DNA of 64,000 bases from Toxoplasma gondii ME49 (lineage: Eukaryota > Apicomplexa > Conoidasida > Eucoccidiorida > Sarcocystidae), in contig NC_031470.1 of NCBI RefSeq assembly GCF_000006565.2, forward strand, positions 560,954 through 624,953, in the 5' to 3' direction. Shown here one piece after another: positions 1 to 15,357 of the stretch. The notes beneath the pieces were generated by a model. It was not told the DNA's origin and made no database searches. It saw nothing but the letters and a program-made list of their open reading frames with translations. Positions within the stretch are counted from its first letter, which is position 1. Each line of letters opens with the position of its first letter. A program made the position numbers and the translations under genes.

Positions 1-4212
<4,212 letters not shown>

Positions 4213-7200
4213 AAAGAAACTCGCGCGAACTTCGTCGTCTCCCGCTCGAACTGAAGAGAAAGACACCGCCAGCAGTCTCGACTCTTCAGTCTTTCTTACA
4301 CCTCTCCTTGGGGAGGATTTGTTCTCAAAAATGGACCTATACATATTTGCATATATAAAAATACATATTTGTGCGTCTTTGTATGCATGCAGAAGTGCGA
4401 GTGTGAATATCAACTGTAAACGAATGAATGCGTATTTGATTGCAAGTGTATACTGCCGGTGGAACTCTGCGTTGACGTCTATTCAAGGAGAAGCCTTGGA
4501 CTCTTCTCCATGATTTGCCTCGAGGGAGAGCTGCCATGTCCGCGCTGCGCCTCGAGTCGAGGAAAGAACTTTTCTCGGCGGTGGAGGTGAAGACGAGATT
4601 CTCTTTTCTCCCTATGGAGACTTTGTTCCCAGCAGCGCATGCAGATGTCCCGCTGGAACTGCGACGAAAAGGGAGGAAGTCTCACCGCGCTTCTCAACAG
4701 ATGGCTCCCTCGCTTTTCTCGGCGAACGCTTAGACACGAACGCCTCTCCGGTCTCTCTCACCACAAACGCTTGTATACACAGACAATACATATATATATA
4801 TTTATATATATATTTATATATTTATATATATTTATATATATATAAATTGAAAGAGGAATGTAGGTAGGTAGGTATTGACATCGGGAGATGTAAGAAGCGT
4901 TTCTAGAACGTCTACGCGTGACAGAGACTGTCTGTCAGTTTCTCACGCTGACGACAGGGTGCAATACTCCACTGCGTTTCTTTCAAGAGTCCTCTACATG
5001 CCTGGAGCCTCTCCATGTGATGCAGTATCTGTGCAACCGTCGCTGTGCTTCTCTCTGGAAACTGGAGATGCGAGATAGAGTGACAAAAAGTCGCAGCGCG
5101 TGTCTGGTGGTGCGCTGTCGGCCAGTTTTCTGCCTCAACGACTCGGGAGAGCGCAACCTGAACGACCTGTGGAAGTGCAGCGAGTCTCTCAGACTTCCCG
5201 ACGACGGCTGGGTCTCGAGCACCGTCGCCTCCGTTTCGTTGACTACAGAAGAGCGCAGTCTTTTCAGAGACACTCCACAAGCACAGTCGAGCCAACGAGA
5301 CGGCGCGTCTGTTCCCCAGCGCCACGGACGACGCGACATCTCATTTACCGCGGCTCCGTTGAACAAGACGTCCTGAGCAACAATCCTGTCTCTCGCACAG
5401 CTGAGATTCCCTTCGTTTCCACGGCTCTTCACCAAACACACACATCCGAATACGCGCCACGGCAGGCGACGCAACTGAGGACGCGACTCACAGCGAAGGG
5501 AGCAAGTCCTGCAAGTGATCAGTCCAGAAGCTGAGGCTAAACAGGCACGATCATCGCAAGCGAGGATGCAAACGCCTGACCCTCGGTAGTCTGAGAGAAA
5601 CAGACTGAGCAGGCTTTGAGCGGGGGGGGGGGTGGGTGCCTATGTCTTCGACCGCGGCGAACGCCACGATGTTTCTCGACCAGTGTGTAGAAAGACATCC
5701 ATTCTCTAAGCACGCGCTGGACACACCGCTGCAGTTGGCGCACTTTACATGCGGATCGCGAAAAGCTTTCTTCCCCGGCTTGCAGACATGGCCCAGGAAA
5801 ACGATTGTTTTGAGGGGAGAAACGCCCGAGAGTCGCTGTCTCTTGCACCTTCAAGAGGTAGAGAGTCGGCGTGTGTGTTCCTTCTCTTCGTTTGTCGAGT
5901 GGAGACGCCTTTTTCTTCGTGAGTCAGAGCTCGGAAGAAAGCAGGCCAAACGAGAAAAAATCCTTTGTTGTCCGGAGGTCTCCTCACCCGGGAGGATATC
6001 TGCCTGCACAGCGTAAAGCCGAGCGGCAGGAGGTCGACCTCTGTCGGTCGCCAGCGAATCCTTTTCTACCTCCTTTTCTATACTTCCTTCGTCCTTTCCG
6101 ACGACTTCCTCGAAAAACTTCGGAGAGGAACGTTTCGTCGCGCCCGAAGAAAAAAAACTGCGACCCTCCTCTGGCGTTCGGAACCAAGAAGAAGGGCAGT
6201 TCCGCGGGTCCGCGGGTCGGCGCTCGCTGACAAGTCTATTCGCGCTAGCATTTGTGCAGTGCATGTCGTCTGAAGTGACGGCTGTTTCTCCGCATCTCTT
6301 TGTTCCGTGTATTTTCTTTCCGTTCGGCCGAACGCGCGCGAGAAGACGGCGAGTTTTTTGCGCTCTCCCGCTCCCGTTTTTCGCTCTGCGCGTTACGCGA
6401 CGCTCGCGAAGATTCGAGCTGTCAGGTGGCGCCGATTTTCTCCCTGCTTTCCCCGCGCGGCTCCGCGGCGCTCGCTGGAAACCTTTCCCCAGAAAAGTTT
6501 TCGTGAAACCGTCAGGGAAACACGCACCCACAGAACGGGTGGCTGCCTCTTCTCAAACAGGAAACGGCTGTCTTGTCGTCCGCGAGCGAGCACCCCAGCT
6601 CGGGCGTCCACACAGAGCGAGCTCCCAGCGCACTGCCGAACATCGACGCAGAGCAAGTCCTCAGACAACCTCGGCGTTCGTCTCTGCACTGGAGAACGGA
6701 AAGGTTCCCTCGGCCGTTTTCTCCCCCGCTTCCATCGATCCGCGTCTCCAACTCTTCCAGCCCACCGTCGGAGGCGGAACTTGACGCGAGGTCGGCCTGA
6801 GAGCCGCCACAGGGGCGCAGCTCCCGCCTCTTGTCGTCGCGTTTTCTGTTTGCTGCGGCTGAAGAAGCCGCTTGTTTCCTTCGGCGTCTCGACTGCGGAG
6901 ACTTTCTCTAGTCACGCAAGAGCTCCTGCGAACGACGGCCGTGACCTGCGGCGTCCGTTCGGTCAGCCGAGAGTCCCCCGCGCCTGCCCTTGGGAGGCCG
7001 TCGCAGCTTCCGCGCGCAGCGACGAGAATCCGCGAGACTCTTCCATTGCGGCGAAAAGACGTTTTTCTGACGGCCGTTCACCTTGCGATTTGACAACGCA
7101 ACGACCTGCCGCGTGACTCGCGAGAGAAGCGCCTGGCTCTGCAACCGCGCACCCGTCTTCCAGACGCTCGCTTCTTCTCCGCCGCCTCAAACGACACACA

Positions 7201-8286
7201 CACAGAGAAAGACGACACAACGCGAGAGGAAAGAAGGCGCAGACACACAGAAGGAAAGAGAAGAAAAATTGAACGGGGCGATGAGTCGCGGAAAATGATG
7301 ACGAAGAGCGAGGACGGCGCGCGACTGTTGCGCGGTGTGTCGCCTCGGCACTAGCATCTCGTTTTTGTTTCATGGTGTGGAGGAGAAGCCAACGAACAAC
7401 AGAAGATGGGCAAGAGACTCTGCTGAAGGCTCCCGAGTGGCGGATCCAGAGAAGGCAGAAAAAAACCTACGGAGATCGCAGGGGATGCGCGGACCGCAGA
7501 GCAAGGAGAGACAAGCGCCCAGCGGCGAGCATCCGAGAGGACTGGAAAAGTGGAGCGAACGAACAGGAAACGATACCCCCCTCCCTCTGCTTTTCTCCCT
7601 TTTCGCTCGACCTCACCTGCGTTTCCCTCAGGCTCTTGCTTCGAAAGAATCTCGTTTTTTTCAGTTCTCTTAAATAGCCTCCTCTCCACTGCTTCTGAGC
7701 CTATTCCCCGTCGTCGCGCCTCTCTTGTCTCTGCCTGCCTGGACACACACACTCTCTCTGTCCAACTTCTCCGCTTCTTTTGCTCTCCGTGATTCGTTTG
7801 AGGCTCTGTGTCAAACGAAGACGCCAGACTCATCTGTGATCGTCCAGTTGCAACTCTCGTTTTTCCTTTTTTCGTTTTTCAAGTGGTGCCGTCGTTCCTC
7901 CCCTCTCCAAGTTCTCCACTCGCGCGAAGCGTGATCTCTCTTTGTTCTTTTGCATTGTGTATTTCTCCCTTTCTCGTCGCGCTGGAGTTTCAGTCGATCC
8001 GGCCTTCGTTCGTCCCGCTCGAGGCCTTTGCTCTTTCCCCGATTTGACAGGTTCCCTTCCGTGTTTCCAACTCCTCTGTCTTTTTTTCCTTCGTTTTTCT
8101 CGATTTCGAGGCTTCCTCATCAGCCGCCTTCTCCTGCTTTCCCTGTTCTCGCTCTCTGTTCGTCTCGGCCCTCCCTCGTCCTCGGAGAAGGCCTTCTCCT
8201 GCACCGCGTCTCGCTCTTTTCGTCTCGTCGTTCCTCAGGTCCTGCTGTCCTCGTTCGCTGCTTCTGCCTTCGCGTTCCTTGCCGCG
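4213..8286. other. Intergenic: PRMT 3' UTR and upstream region of the START-like gene
   Basis: About 4 kb between a + strand stop and the next + strand start. It holds a (TA)n block at 4785-4846. Open frames of 60-270 codons at 4918-5376, 5851-6531 and 6307-7116 run on both strands over the same DNA with no recognisable motif. The last 400 bases (7,880-8,280) are very pyrimidine-rich on the + strand, as expected for a 5' UTR or promoter here. I see no supportable gene. Confidence 0.5.
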
Positions 8287-11123
8287 ATGGCTCTGAGACG
8301 CTTTTTCTGTCGCCGCGCGCAGGCGACGACCCCCCATGCGGCCTCGCAGCCGCCTGCGTCGACTGCGCAACTCGCAGAGCAGAACGAGAGTCCCGAGACA
8401 GAGAAGAGCTCCTCGGGACCTGCCCAAGAGCGCGCAGATCACCCTGAAACAGAAAACGCAACGAGTGGAACGAACGGTGCGGCCCTCATCTCCACGGCCG
8501 AAAGCGACGGCGTCGCCGCGACCCCCGCGTCCAATCAGCTACCCGCGACTGCGGCCGTCTCCGCAACTCCAGCAGCGCCTGTGGAGGGATGCGAGAAAGC
8601 GACACCAGAGGAGCTCGCGGAGAAGGACGGGTCTCAAGAGAACGCTGGCGAGAATGCTGGTGAGAACGCCGGCGAAGGCTCAGGAGCCTGCATGTCTCCA
8701 AGCTCGCGGCAGATTCCGACTGAGGGTGCGGCGGGGGCCGCGCGGCAGATGCCGGACTTGGCGGTCTCGAAGGGTGAGGATGGCGTGAGTGTTCGCGCCA
8801 TTGAGAAGAAGGAAACCGCAACGGGGGATGCAGCAGCTGCACCTGTCGAAGCGGCTGCGGCCGACCAGGGCGAGGCGCGCGAGGCCAGCGGGGAGAAGCG
8901 TTTTGAGGACGCGTCGGCGCGAGCAGAGAAGCGCGACTCGTTTGTCTCAACTTCTGAGCAGATCTGCGAGGTCGGCTCCGCGGGAGTGGCGGGAGAAGAG
9001 AGCGTACGGCGGCGCTCAGGACTCGAGCAGCGAGCGTCTCTGGAGGAGGTTTTGGAGCGGAAGATGAAGAAGTTGGAGGCGTACCTGGAGGAGGAGCAGC
9101 TCTTCAAGGCGTTCTCGTATGTGCTGTTGCTTGAACATCAGATCGACCACCGCGTCGCGACTCTGAATGCGACCCTGGGGCTGCCTCCTGCACCTGGCGG
9201 CTGTCTCGCAGGACTCTTTCCTAACGGCGAACGGCTCGCAGACGAGCGTCGCGGCGAGGAGCGAAAGGCCGAGGAGGGGGACGACGCGCTTTCTGCTCTG
9301 CGGCCGAGCTCCTTGCTGCCATCCTCGCTGCTTCTGAAGAAGCAGGAGGACCTGCGCATTCAGCGAGAGACGCTGCTGGCCTTCGCGAACCGCCTGTCGA
9401 GCAGCCAGGAGCTGAAGAACCTCTGCTTCGAAATGCGATGGGCCTTTCAGATGCTCGGCAACTTCCACCTGGAGCACTTGCGGCAGGTGTGTGAGGAGCC
9501 GCGGCTCTCCGCATGCGACAGCTTCTCCTCGCTTCCGCGCTCCGCGTCCTGCGCCTCGCAATCCTCCACCTTCTCCTTCTTCAGGGGCGCCGACCGCGAC
9601 CGCGAGGAGACGCGCGCGGAGGCTTCGGGAGCGTTGGGCGCCAAAGGCTCGGGGGCGCTCGGCGCGCGGCCTGAACGTGAGGCGCGAGACGAAGACTCTG
9701 TGGCCGCGGAGGCTGCGCTTCCGGAGCGGAAGCTGAGCACGACGAAGATCAAGCAGGGACTTCGAAACATGAGTCGCAAGATGAGTCTCTCCAGAAGATC
9801 CAGCACCGGCAGACGCTCGGGAGTGAAGAAAATCATGACGGCGAAGAAAATCCAGGACGACGAAGGCTGGATTCGAGAAAAAGGTCAGACAGAAAAGGAG
9901 AGAAGTGGACACAGAAAGCGAGAGAAAAGAGACAAGGCGGGAAGCGACAGAGGTGGAGGGCAGGGTGAGAGATAAATGAAGTTCTCGAAATAGAAAACGC
10001 GCGAGACGGAGGAGGGGGAGGAACGTCGAACCGAGTAAGAAAGAGGTAGAAAGAGAGGAAAGAAGAAAAAAGATGGAGGAATGGAGATGGCACTGAGGAG
10101 ACGTTGAGATTTAGTTCTAGGGTCGAGGAAAGAAATCGTAAAACTCCGAGAAAGAGAGATGGAACTCCTTGGTCAGACGACATTGAACGCATTCTGACAC
10201 GAGTAGGAGGCCATCATCGAGGTCTGTTTTTCTTTCGTCTTCGACCTTCAGCGTTTGAGCCCGTTGTCTCTCTCTGTCTCTTTCCACTTCGATCCCTCTC
10301 TGCCTTTTATCCCTTTTGTTCCTCCTTCTGTCTTTCTCTTCTGGTCTTTCTTTCGTCCTGTGTTTTTCTCTGTGTGTGAGTTTCATCTCTCTTTGGTGTC
10401 TCTGTGGGTGGCGCAGGGCGTTATCTGGACTTGGCGTATCGGGTGGAGAAGGACTCTTCGGTGTCGATGAAGGTCCGAGGGAAGTTGCCATGTCCGTTGT
10501 TCGAAGTGCTGTCGATCCTGAACGAGACGGACTTGGCAGGCTCCTGGGCACCCTTCTTCAAGTCTGCAGAGCGGGAGCAGCAGTACACGAAGGCCTCGCA
10601 GCTGGTGCGGCAGGTGTACGACTATCCCCTGCTCGGGGCGAAGGAGACGTTGATGTTTTGCGTGGGCATCAATGCGTTGGAGGAGGCAGGCTGCGTCATC
10701 ATCTTCTGTCGCTCGCCGCCGGAGAACGCGACCGAGTTTCTCGGACACCCAGTGCCTGAGAAGCGCAAGCTCCTCCGCATCCAGTCTGCAGACCTCGTAT
10801 TTCTCCTCTACCCCATCGCTGAGGGACGGCAGACGACGCTCGAGCTCTACGGTCGCTTCCAGCATGGCCTGCGCTTCGTTCCCATGAAAATCGTCACCTT
10901 CGTCGTCAAGAAAGTCGTCCGCGGCATGTTCGTCGCGATCGCCAGACAGTGCCAGTCCTTCCAAGCCGGACCGTACAAGGAACGCGTCCAAAACAATCCT
11001 GCCTTCTACTCCTGGATGCGCAGCAGGATCGAGGACTTCGTGCAGCAGCAAAAGCAGGGGCATATGCGAAACACCGAAACCATATCGCTCGCAAGCTTCA
11101 ACTGCGAGGAATTCCAAGATTAA
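8287..11123 (+). CDS. Two-exon protein with START-like C-terminal domain (767 aa)
   Basis: Exon 1 is 8287-9883 and exon 2 is 10417-11123 (TAA). The GT at 9884 and AG at 10415-10416 join with a G|GG codon. The chosen ATG sits in GCCGCGATGG and starts MALRRFFCRR. An upstream in-frame ATG at 7942 would add a pyrimidine-encoded low-complexity leader and looks like 5' UTR. Residues 1-240 are Ala/Glu/Ser-rich low complexity with a short ENAG tandem near residue 118. Residues about 250-290 form a charged helix (LEEVLERKMKKLEAYLEEEQ). A basic Ser-rich linker lies near 495-515. From about 533, the pattern of a conserved aromatic/charged start, PLFEVLSILNETDLAGSWAPF and alternating strands ending in a long helix resembles START/Bet v1-like lipid-binding proteins of protists. 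That fold is inferred. The substrate is unknown and there is no membrane segment. Confidence 0.8.
9884..10416 (+). other. Intron with polypurine 5' half and polypyrimidine 3' half
   Basis: Bases about 9890-10090 are mostly A/G and bases about 10220-10400 mostly C/T, so the two halves are broadly complementary. Donor GTCAGA, acceptor GGTGGCGCAG. Confidence 0.75.
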
Positions 11124-11229
11124 ACGGCATACAGAGACACACACACATGTGCATAGAGATGCAGAGGTCGACGTTGATAAACGTACTCACACATATACGT
11201 AGAGATACACAGAAACTCATGTATATACA

Positions 11230-11264
<35 letters not shown>

Positions 11265-13542
11265 GTAGGTGTATCTGTATGCATATATGTACATGTGTGT
11301 GTTTTTAGAGATGGGTGACAGGTTTTCTGCTTGCGTGGGCATGCAGATTTGTTTTTTAGGCTTCGTGGAGGGAGAAGGTTCTTTTACGTCGACAGGAGAG
11401 AGCTATGTATTTTTCAGTGGACTCCGTGCTCTTCACCTCCACATGCTTATAGTGACACTCGTGCCGCCCCTTTTATTGTACACACATAAAACTGTACGCA
11501 TACATCATATATATATGCATGTACATACATATGTATATCTATATAAAAATATATATAGATATAAATATATATATAGATATAGATATATATGTATACGCAT
11601 ATATGAATGCCTGTCCATTTGATTCGCCAGAAGTGCGGGAGAAAAGTTAGACGTCTCCGTTCTGCGGAAAGGCGCAGCGAAGGCGCTGTTCAGGAAACTA
11701 GGCCAGGCCTAGCTGTACAACGTTAAGAAAACGTGGAGATGTTTCCGTGGCTTTGTGTTGCGTCGATTCGTGCGGTTCACGCGGATCTCGAGACACGCTG
11801 GAAAGAAGCAACGGCTACGGAGTTGAAAACCGTGAACATGTGGAAGAAGCTGAGAGAACTTGGGGGGAAGAGAAGAGGGTCGGGACCAGGCGTTTTCGCA
11901 AGGCGAAAGTCTCGGAACGGGGCGAATGAGAGCTCTGAGACGGCAGATGTCACTGACTCTTTGCTGTCGCACAAAAGAGGGCATGGCAGAAAGAGTGGAA
12001 GGGGATTCCGTTTTTCGAATCCGTCGACAAAACAAGAAAAAGCACAAAAAAGTGCTCAACACCTTCCTCGAGGCTTCTCCGCGAGATGCCACGCCGCCTC
12101 CGAAGCTCTGGGGTGTATGTACACCCCGTGCCAATGATGGACCCGCGCCCGGAGGCGGCAGTTTTTTCTCGTCGTTAGTGTCCAAGGGGGAAAGACGAGG
12201 AAGAAGAACTCTCCACGACTCTCGCGTCTGCATGCTTGCAGAACCGAAGTCTTTGTATTTCGACAGTCGCTTCAACTCAAACAGCAAACGACCAAGCTTG
12301 TCTTCAACGCAATCCTCAAACATCCAAAATCCCTTACCCATACCCATTTACATATTCATATATATATATATATATATGGTTACACATACACGCACACAGA
12401 TGCACTGCACATGCCTACACAAGCCTATCGTATATATGTATATATATATATATATTTAGAGTGCTTGTGCAGAATATGAATCTCTGTAAATTTCTGTAAA
12501 TAGATTTGATACGTAGAGGGTCCACTGCGTGCGACTAGACGGGGATGTGGATTTCGTTGTTTGAGGAGGGCAGGGGATATCTGCCGCGATGAGGGGCAGT
12601 TGCTTCTTCGCCGAGGTCAAAGGTGCTTTGACTCTTTAGTTCCGAAGCAGGGGGGCGAGCACGAGCAGTCCGAGGTGGCAGTTTTGATTCAAAATGAAAT
12701 TTTGTACGGAGACAAAGTCGCGAAGAAAGTAGACACACAGACAAGGACGGGGCGGAGTCTGCGGCTTGCACACGTCGAACACAAGGAAACGACAGACCGC
12801 TGGATTCGCGCGGGGTGTACATACAGAGAGATGTGGATATGTGACGGATACTCGCGACTCCAGGAAGCAGCGACTGTGACAGCGAGGAGGACAGAAGCGA
12901 GAGCACATGCGAGATCCGGAAAGAAAAGCTGGATGCACTGGAGAGACCGAGGAGACACGAAACTGCGAGACGATCAAAGCCCCCCCTCCGACAAGTGTAC
13001 GTACACCTCAAAGACGCGTAGGAGACGCCAGGAGTTCAGTGAGAGGTCCCCTCGCATGGCCTCAGTTGCTCTTAAAGTTCTGTCTGACTCTCGTCTCTTC
13101 TTTCTCTGTCTTTCGTGTCTTTTTCCTCTGTCTCTCATGACTTTTTCCTCTGTCTCTCATGACTTTTTCCTCTGTCGCTCGGGGGTTCTTCCGCCACCTG
13201 GAAGCCGCCCGACAGTGTCAGGACACCTGCGAGGACCGAACCCAATCGACGGAAGAGCAGCGGCGCAGCGTTCTCAGAGGAAGCGCGAAGGCGCTGAAGA
13301 GGGCAAGAAAGGTCGGGAGAGACGAAGAAGAACAGAGCGAGGAGACGCACGAGCGCGAAGTCACCGCGGCACCGAAGACGCCTCACGAAAGCAGCGCTTC
13401 GGAAAACTCTGCACCCTGGCTGCGCTTTGTCGTCCGGGGAGTGATCACGTCTCCGACAAGACTCTCTTCAGGCTTCCTGTGGGCAGTCTGTGCGACGACA
13501 TGTTCGACTTCTCGCGCACCGCTTGGAAACGCCTTCCTGGTT
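11124..13542. other. Convergent intergenic region (3' UTRs of START-like gene and GPI8)
   Basis: It holds (TA)n blocks at about 11221-11290, 11495-11605 and 12350-12456. Long open frames at 11709-12347 (-) and 11860-12459 (+) overlap each other and run into the TA tracts. No family motif is visible and I call no gene. Confidence 0.55.
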
Positions 13543-15357
13543 CTACAGAAGAACAGAGGCGACCCCCGCGAAGCCCAGCGCTAGGCACATCAATCCGGGA
13601 GCCACAAGCGTCGACTGGAACTTCTCTTCGCGTCCTCCCCAAATCCTCTCCACAAGGGTCTCGACAGCTTGCTTCACTGACGCACCTTCTGCCTCTGGCC
13701 TTCCTGCTTCTTCTCTTGCCTTCTCGGCCTGTCCGTCCGTCTCTGTCCTTCCTGCCTTGCCAGCGTTTCTCCCTCTCTGGTCGAACTCTCCTCTGTCCTC
13801 ACGCGTGATCGCAAAGTGTCTTTCGTAGTAGGTCCCCACACGCACTGCATTCCGCCCTCCTCTCTCGCTCGAGTTCTCTTCTCTCTCGATCGAGTTCTCT
13901 TCTCTCTCGCTCGAGTTCTCTTCTCTCTCGCTCGAGTTCTCTTCTCTCTCGCTCGAGTTCTCTTCTCTCTCGCTCGAGTTCTCTTCTCTCTCGCTCGAGT
14001 TCTCTTCTCTCTCGCTCGAGTTCTCTTCTCTCTCGCTCGAGTTCTCTTCTCTCTCGCTCGAGTTCTCGGTCTCTTCTCTCTCGATCGAGTTCTCTTCTCT
14101 CTCGCTCGAGTTCTCTCCTCCCGCGCGCGAGTTCCCTCGCTTGTGCTGAGTGTCTTGCGCCGGTCTGTCTCTGCACATTCTCCAGGAGACTCGTCTCTGC
14201 GTTTTTATTGGGTAGAGGCCGTGAGTCGCATGCAGACTGGAGGCAGTGGCGAAGAACTCTGTGAGCTTGGTTTCCCCGAGCGGCCTGCCGAACAGCTCGG
14301 TTCGCACGGAAGCCGTCGAGAGCAGCTGCTTCCGCGAGTAGCTGTTCATGAGTTGCTCGAAGGTGGCGGAAGACGAGGCGTCTCTCACCGACTTTTCGAA
14401 GAACTGGAGAGTGTAGTAGGTCCACCGGTCGATGACGGCGACGCCGAGGAAGCCGTCTGCATGGTGCGAGTAGCTGCTCTCTTTTGGACCGGAAGACGCG
14501 AGACCCAGGACGCCTGCCGTCGCCATCGCGTCCAGCAGCGTACTGCCTTGGCAGGTTTCCGCGATCAGCAGCATCTCTCGGAAGCGCCGCTGGGCCTTCA
14601 TCTGCGCCACAGCATCTGCCAAGTCGACACTGGAGATCTCCTCCCAGTCCTGGAACTTCAAGAAGCCGTCTCCGCCGTGACCTGAGAGGTACAGCAACAC
14701 CTGACTGTTCTCGTCGGTCAACAGGCGCTTCCCGCGCGGCGTCGCGGGATTGTGGCGCCCTGCGAGCAGCTGCAGAAGAGTCGCGACCTGGACTTCGTCT
14801 CCGCGGTAGTCGACCTCGACGCTGCTGCCGCCTCCGGACCTGTCGCCTGCTCCGTAGAGATTCAAGGTCCGCGTGTGATCGTTGAAGATCCGCCCTGGAA
14901 AGAAGTTCCGCGGCGAGCAGGCGTGATCGTCAGAAAGCATCAAGATGATCTGGCTGTCGGGGATCCCCAGGCGCTTCACGGTGTGGTAAATCGACAACGC
15001 GTTCGCTGTGTGCCGGTAGTTGTACCAGTACCGCGAGGTGTTCACGATCACTGCCCAGTTGTTCCGAAAGTCGCCGGAGAAAAACGACGACAAAGACGGA
15101 GAAGAAGAAGAACGCGAGGAGGCGGAGGGAGCAGACGAGGCGCGAGAGAAGCAGACAGGTGACGACAGACAGAGAGAGAGGAGAGAAAAGAGAAAGAAAC
15201 GGAGACGAGGCGAGATGTGAGAAGAGCCAGAGGCTACAGGCGAGGCAGAAGCTGCGCAGAGAGACGCGAGTGAAGCAGAAAAAGAAGAAGAAGAAAAAGA
15301 AGAAGGAGAAGAAGAAGAAGAAGCCGCGGCGGGCGCGAGAGGCTCCGACGTCGCCAT
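13543..15357 (-). CDS. GPI8: GPI-anchor transamidase catalytic subunit (C13 peptidase), 604 aa
   Basis: Catalytic cysteine protease of the ER GPI-transamidase complex. It cleaves the C-terminal signal of precursor proteins and attaches the GPI anchor. Single exon. A Ser/Ala-rich N-terminus leads to a hydrophobic signal or anchor segment at about residues 52-70. The peptidase domain opens at about 97 with NNWAVIVNTSRYWYNYRH, a family hallmark. The catalytic dyad is His227 in LSGHGGDG and Cys269 in AETCQGS (codon near 14551-14553). Residues 411-499 are a tandem NSSEREE repeat absent from the family in general. A hydrophobic C-terminal segment (about 580-604, STLVAPGLMCLALGFAGVASVLL) fits the membrane anchor of GPI8/PIG-K. 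The poly-Ser N-terminus comes from an AAG-type repeat on the + strand (15280-15325). The core is full length with both catalytic residues present, so the call is firm. GPI-anchored surface proteins dominate coccidian surfaces. Confidence 0.96.
   Translation of the reverse strand: MATSEPLAPAAASSSSSPSSFSSSSFSASLASLCAASASPVASGSSHISPRLRFFLFSLLSLCLSSPVCFSRASSAPSASSRSSSSPSLSSFFSGDFRNNWAVIVNTSRYWYNYRHTANALSIYHTVKRLGIPDSQIILMLSDDHACSPRNFFPGRIFNDHTRTLNLYGAGDRSGGGSSVEVDYRGDEVQVATLLQLLAGRHNPATPRGKRLLTDENSQVLLYLSGHGGDGFLKFQDWEEISSVDLADAVAQMKAQRRFREMLLIAETCQGSTLLDAMATAGVLGLASSGPKESSYSHHADGFLGVAVIDRWTYYTLQFFEKSVRDASSSATFEQLMNSYSRKQLLSTASVRTELFGRPLGETKLTEFFATASSLHATHGLYPIKTQRRVSWRMCRDRPAQDTQHKRGNSRAGGENSSEREENSIEREETENSSEREENSSEREENSSEREENSSEREENSSEREENSSEREENSSEREENSSEREENSIEREENSSERGGRNAVRVGTYYERHFAITREDRGEFDQRGRNAGKAGRTETDGQAEKAREEAGRPEAEGASVKQAVETLVERIWGGREEKFQSTLVAPGLMCLALGFAGVASVLL
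13860..14125. repeat. 21-bp coding minisatellite in GPI8, about 12 units
   Basis: The unit on the + strand is CTCTCGCTCGAGTTCTCTT plus CT (21 bp), encoding NSSEREE on the minus strand. Ten units carry CTCGAG and two carry ATCGAG (Ile for Ser). Eight consecutive units are identical. One 6-bp insertion (a TE dipeptide) lies near 14068-14073. The length is a multiple of three, so the frame is kept. Confidence 0.97.

Noticed and set aside
6307..7116. 269-codon + strand frame and the opposite 5851-6531 frame
   Set aside because: Both strands are open over the same GC-rich DNA, neither shows a domain, and no splice partners are evident.
9016..9912. 298-codon minus-strand frame opposite the START-like gene
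   Set aside because: It is a shadow of the coding strand, Arg/Leu-rich, with no motif.
12561..13808. 415-codon + strand frame overlapping the GPI8 tail
   Set aside because: It is antisense to GPI8 and extends into pyrimidine-rich UTR; no family resemblance.
13860..14125. CRISPR-like regular repeat
   Set aside because: The units are contiguous without spacers and in frame within GPI8, so it is a coding minisatellite.
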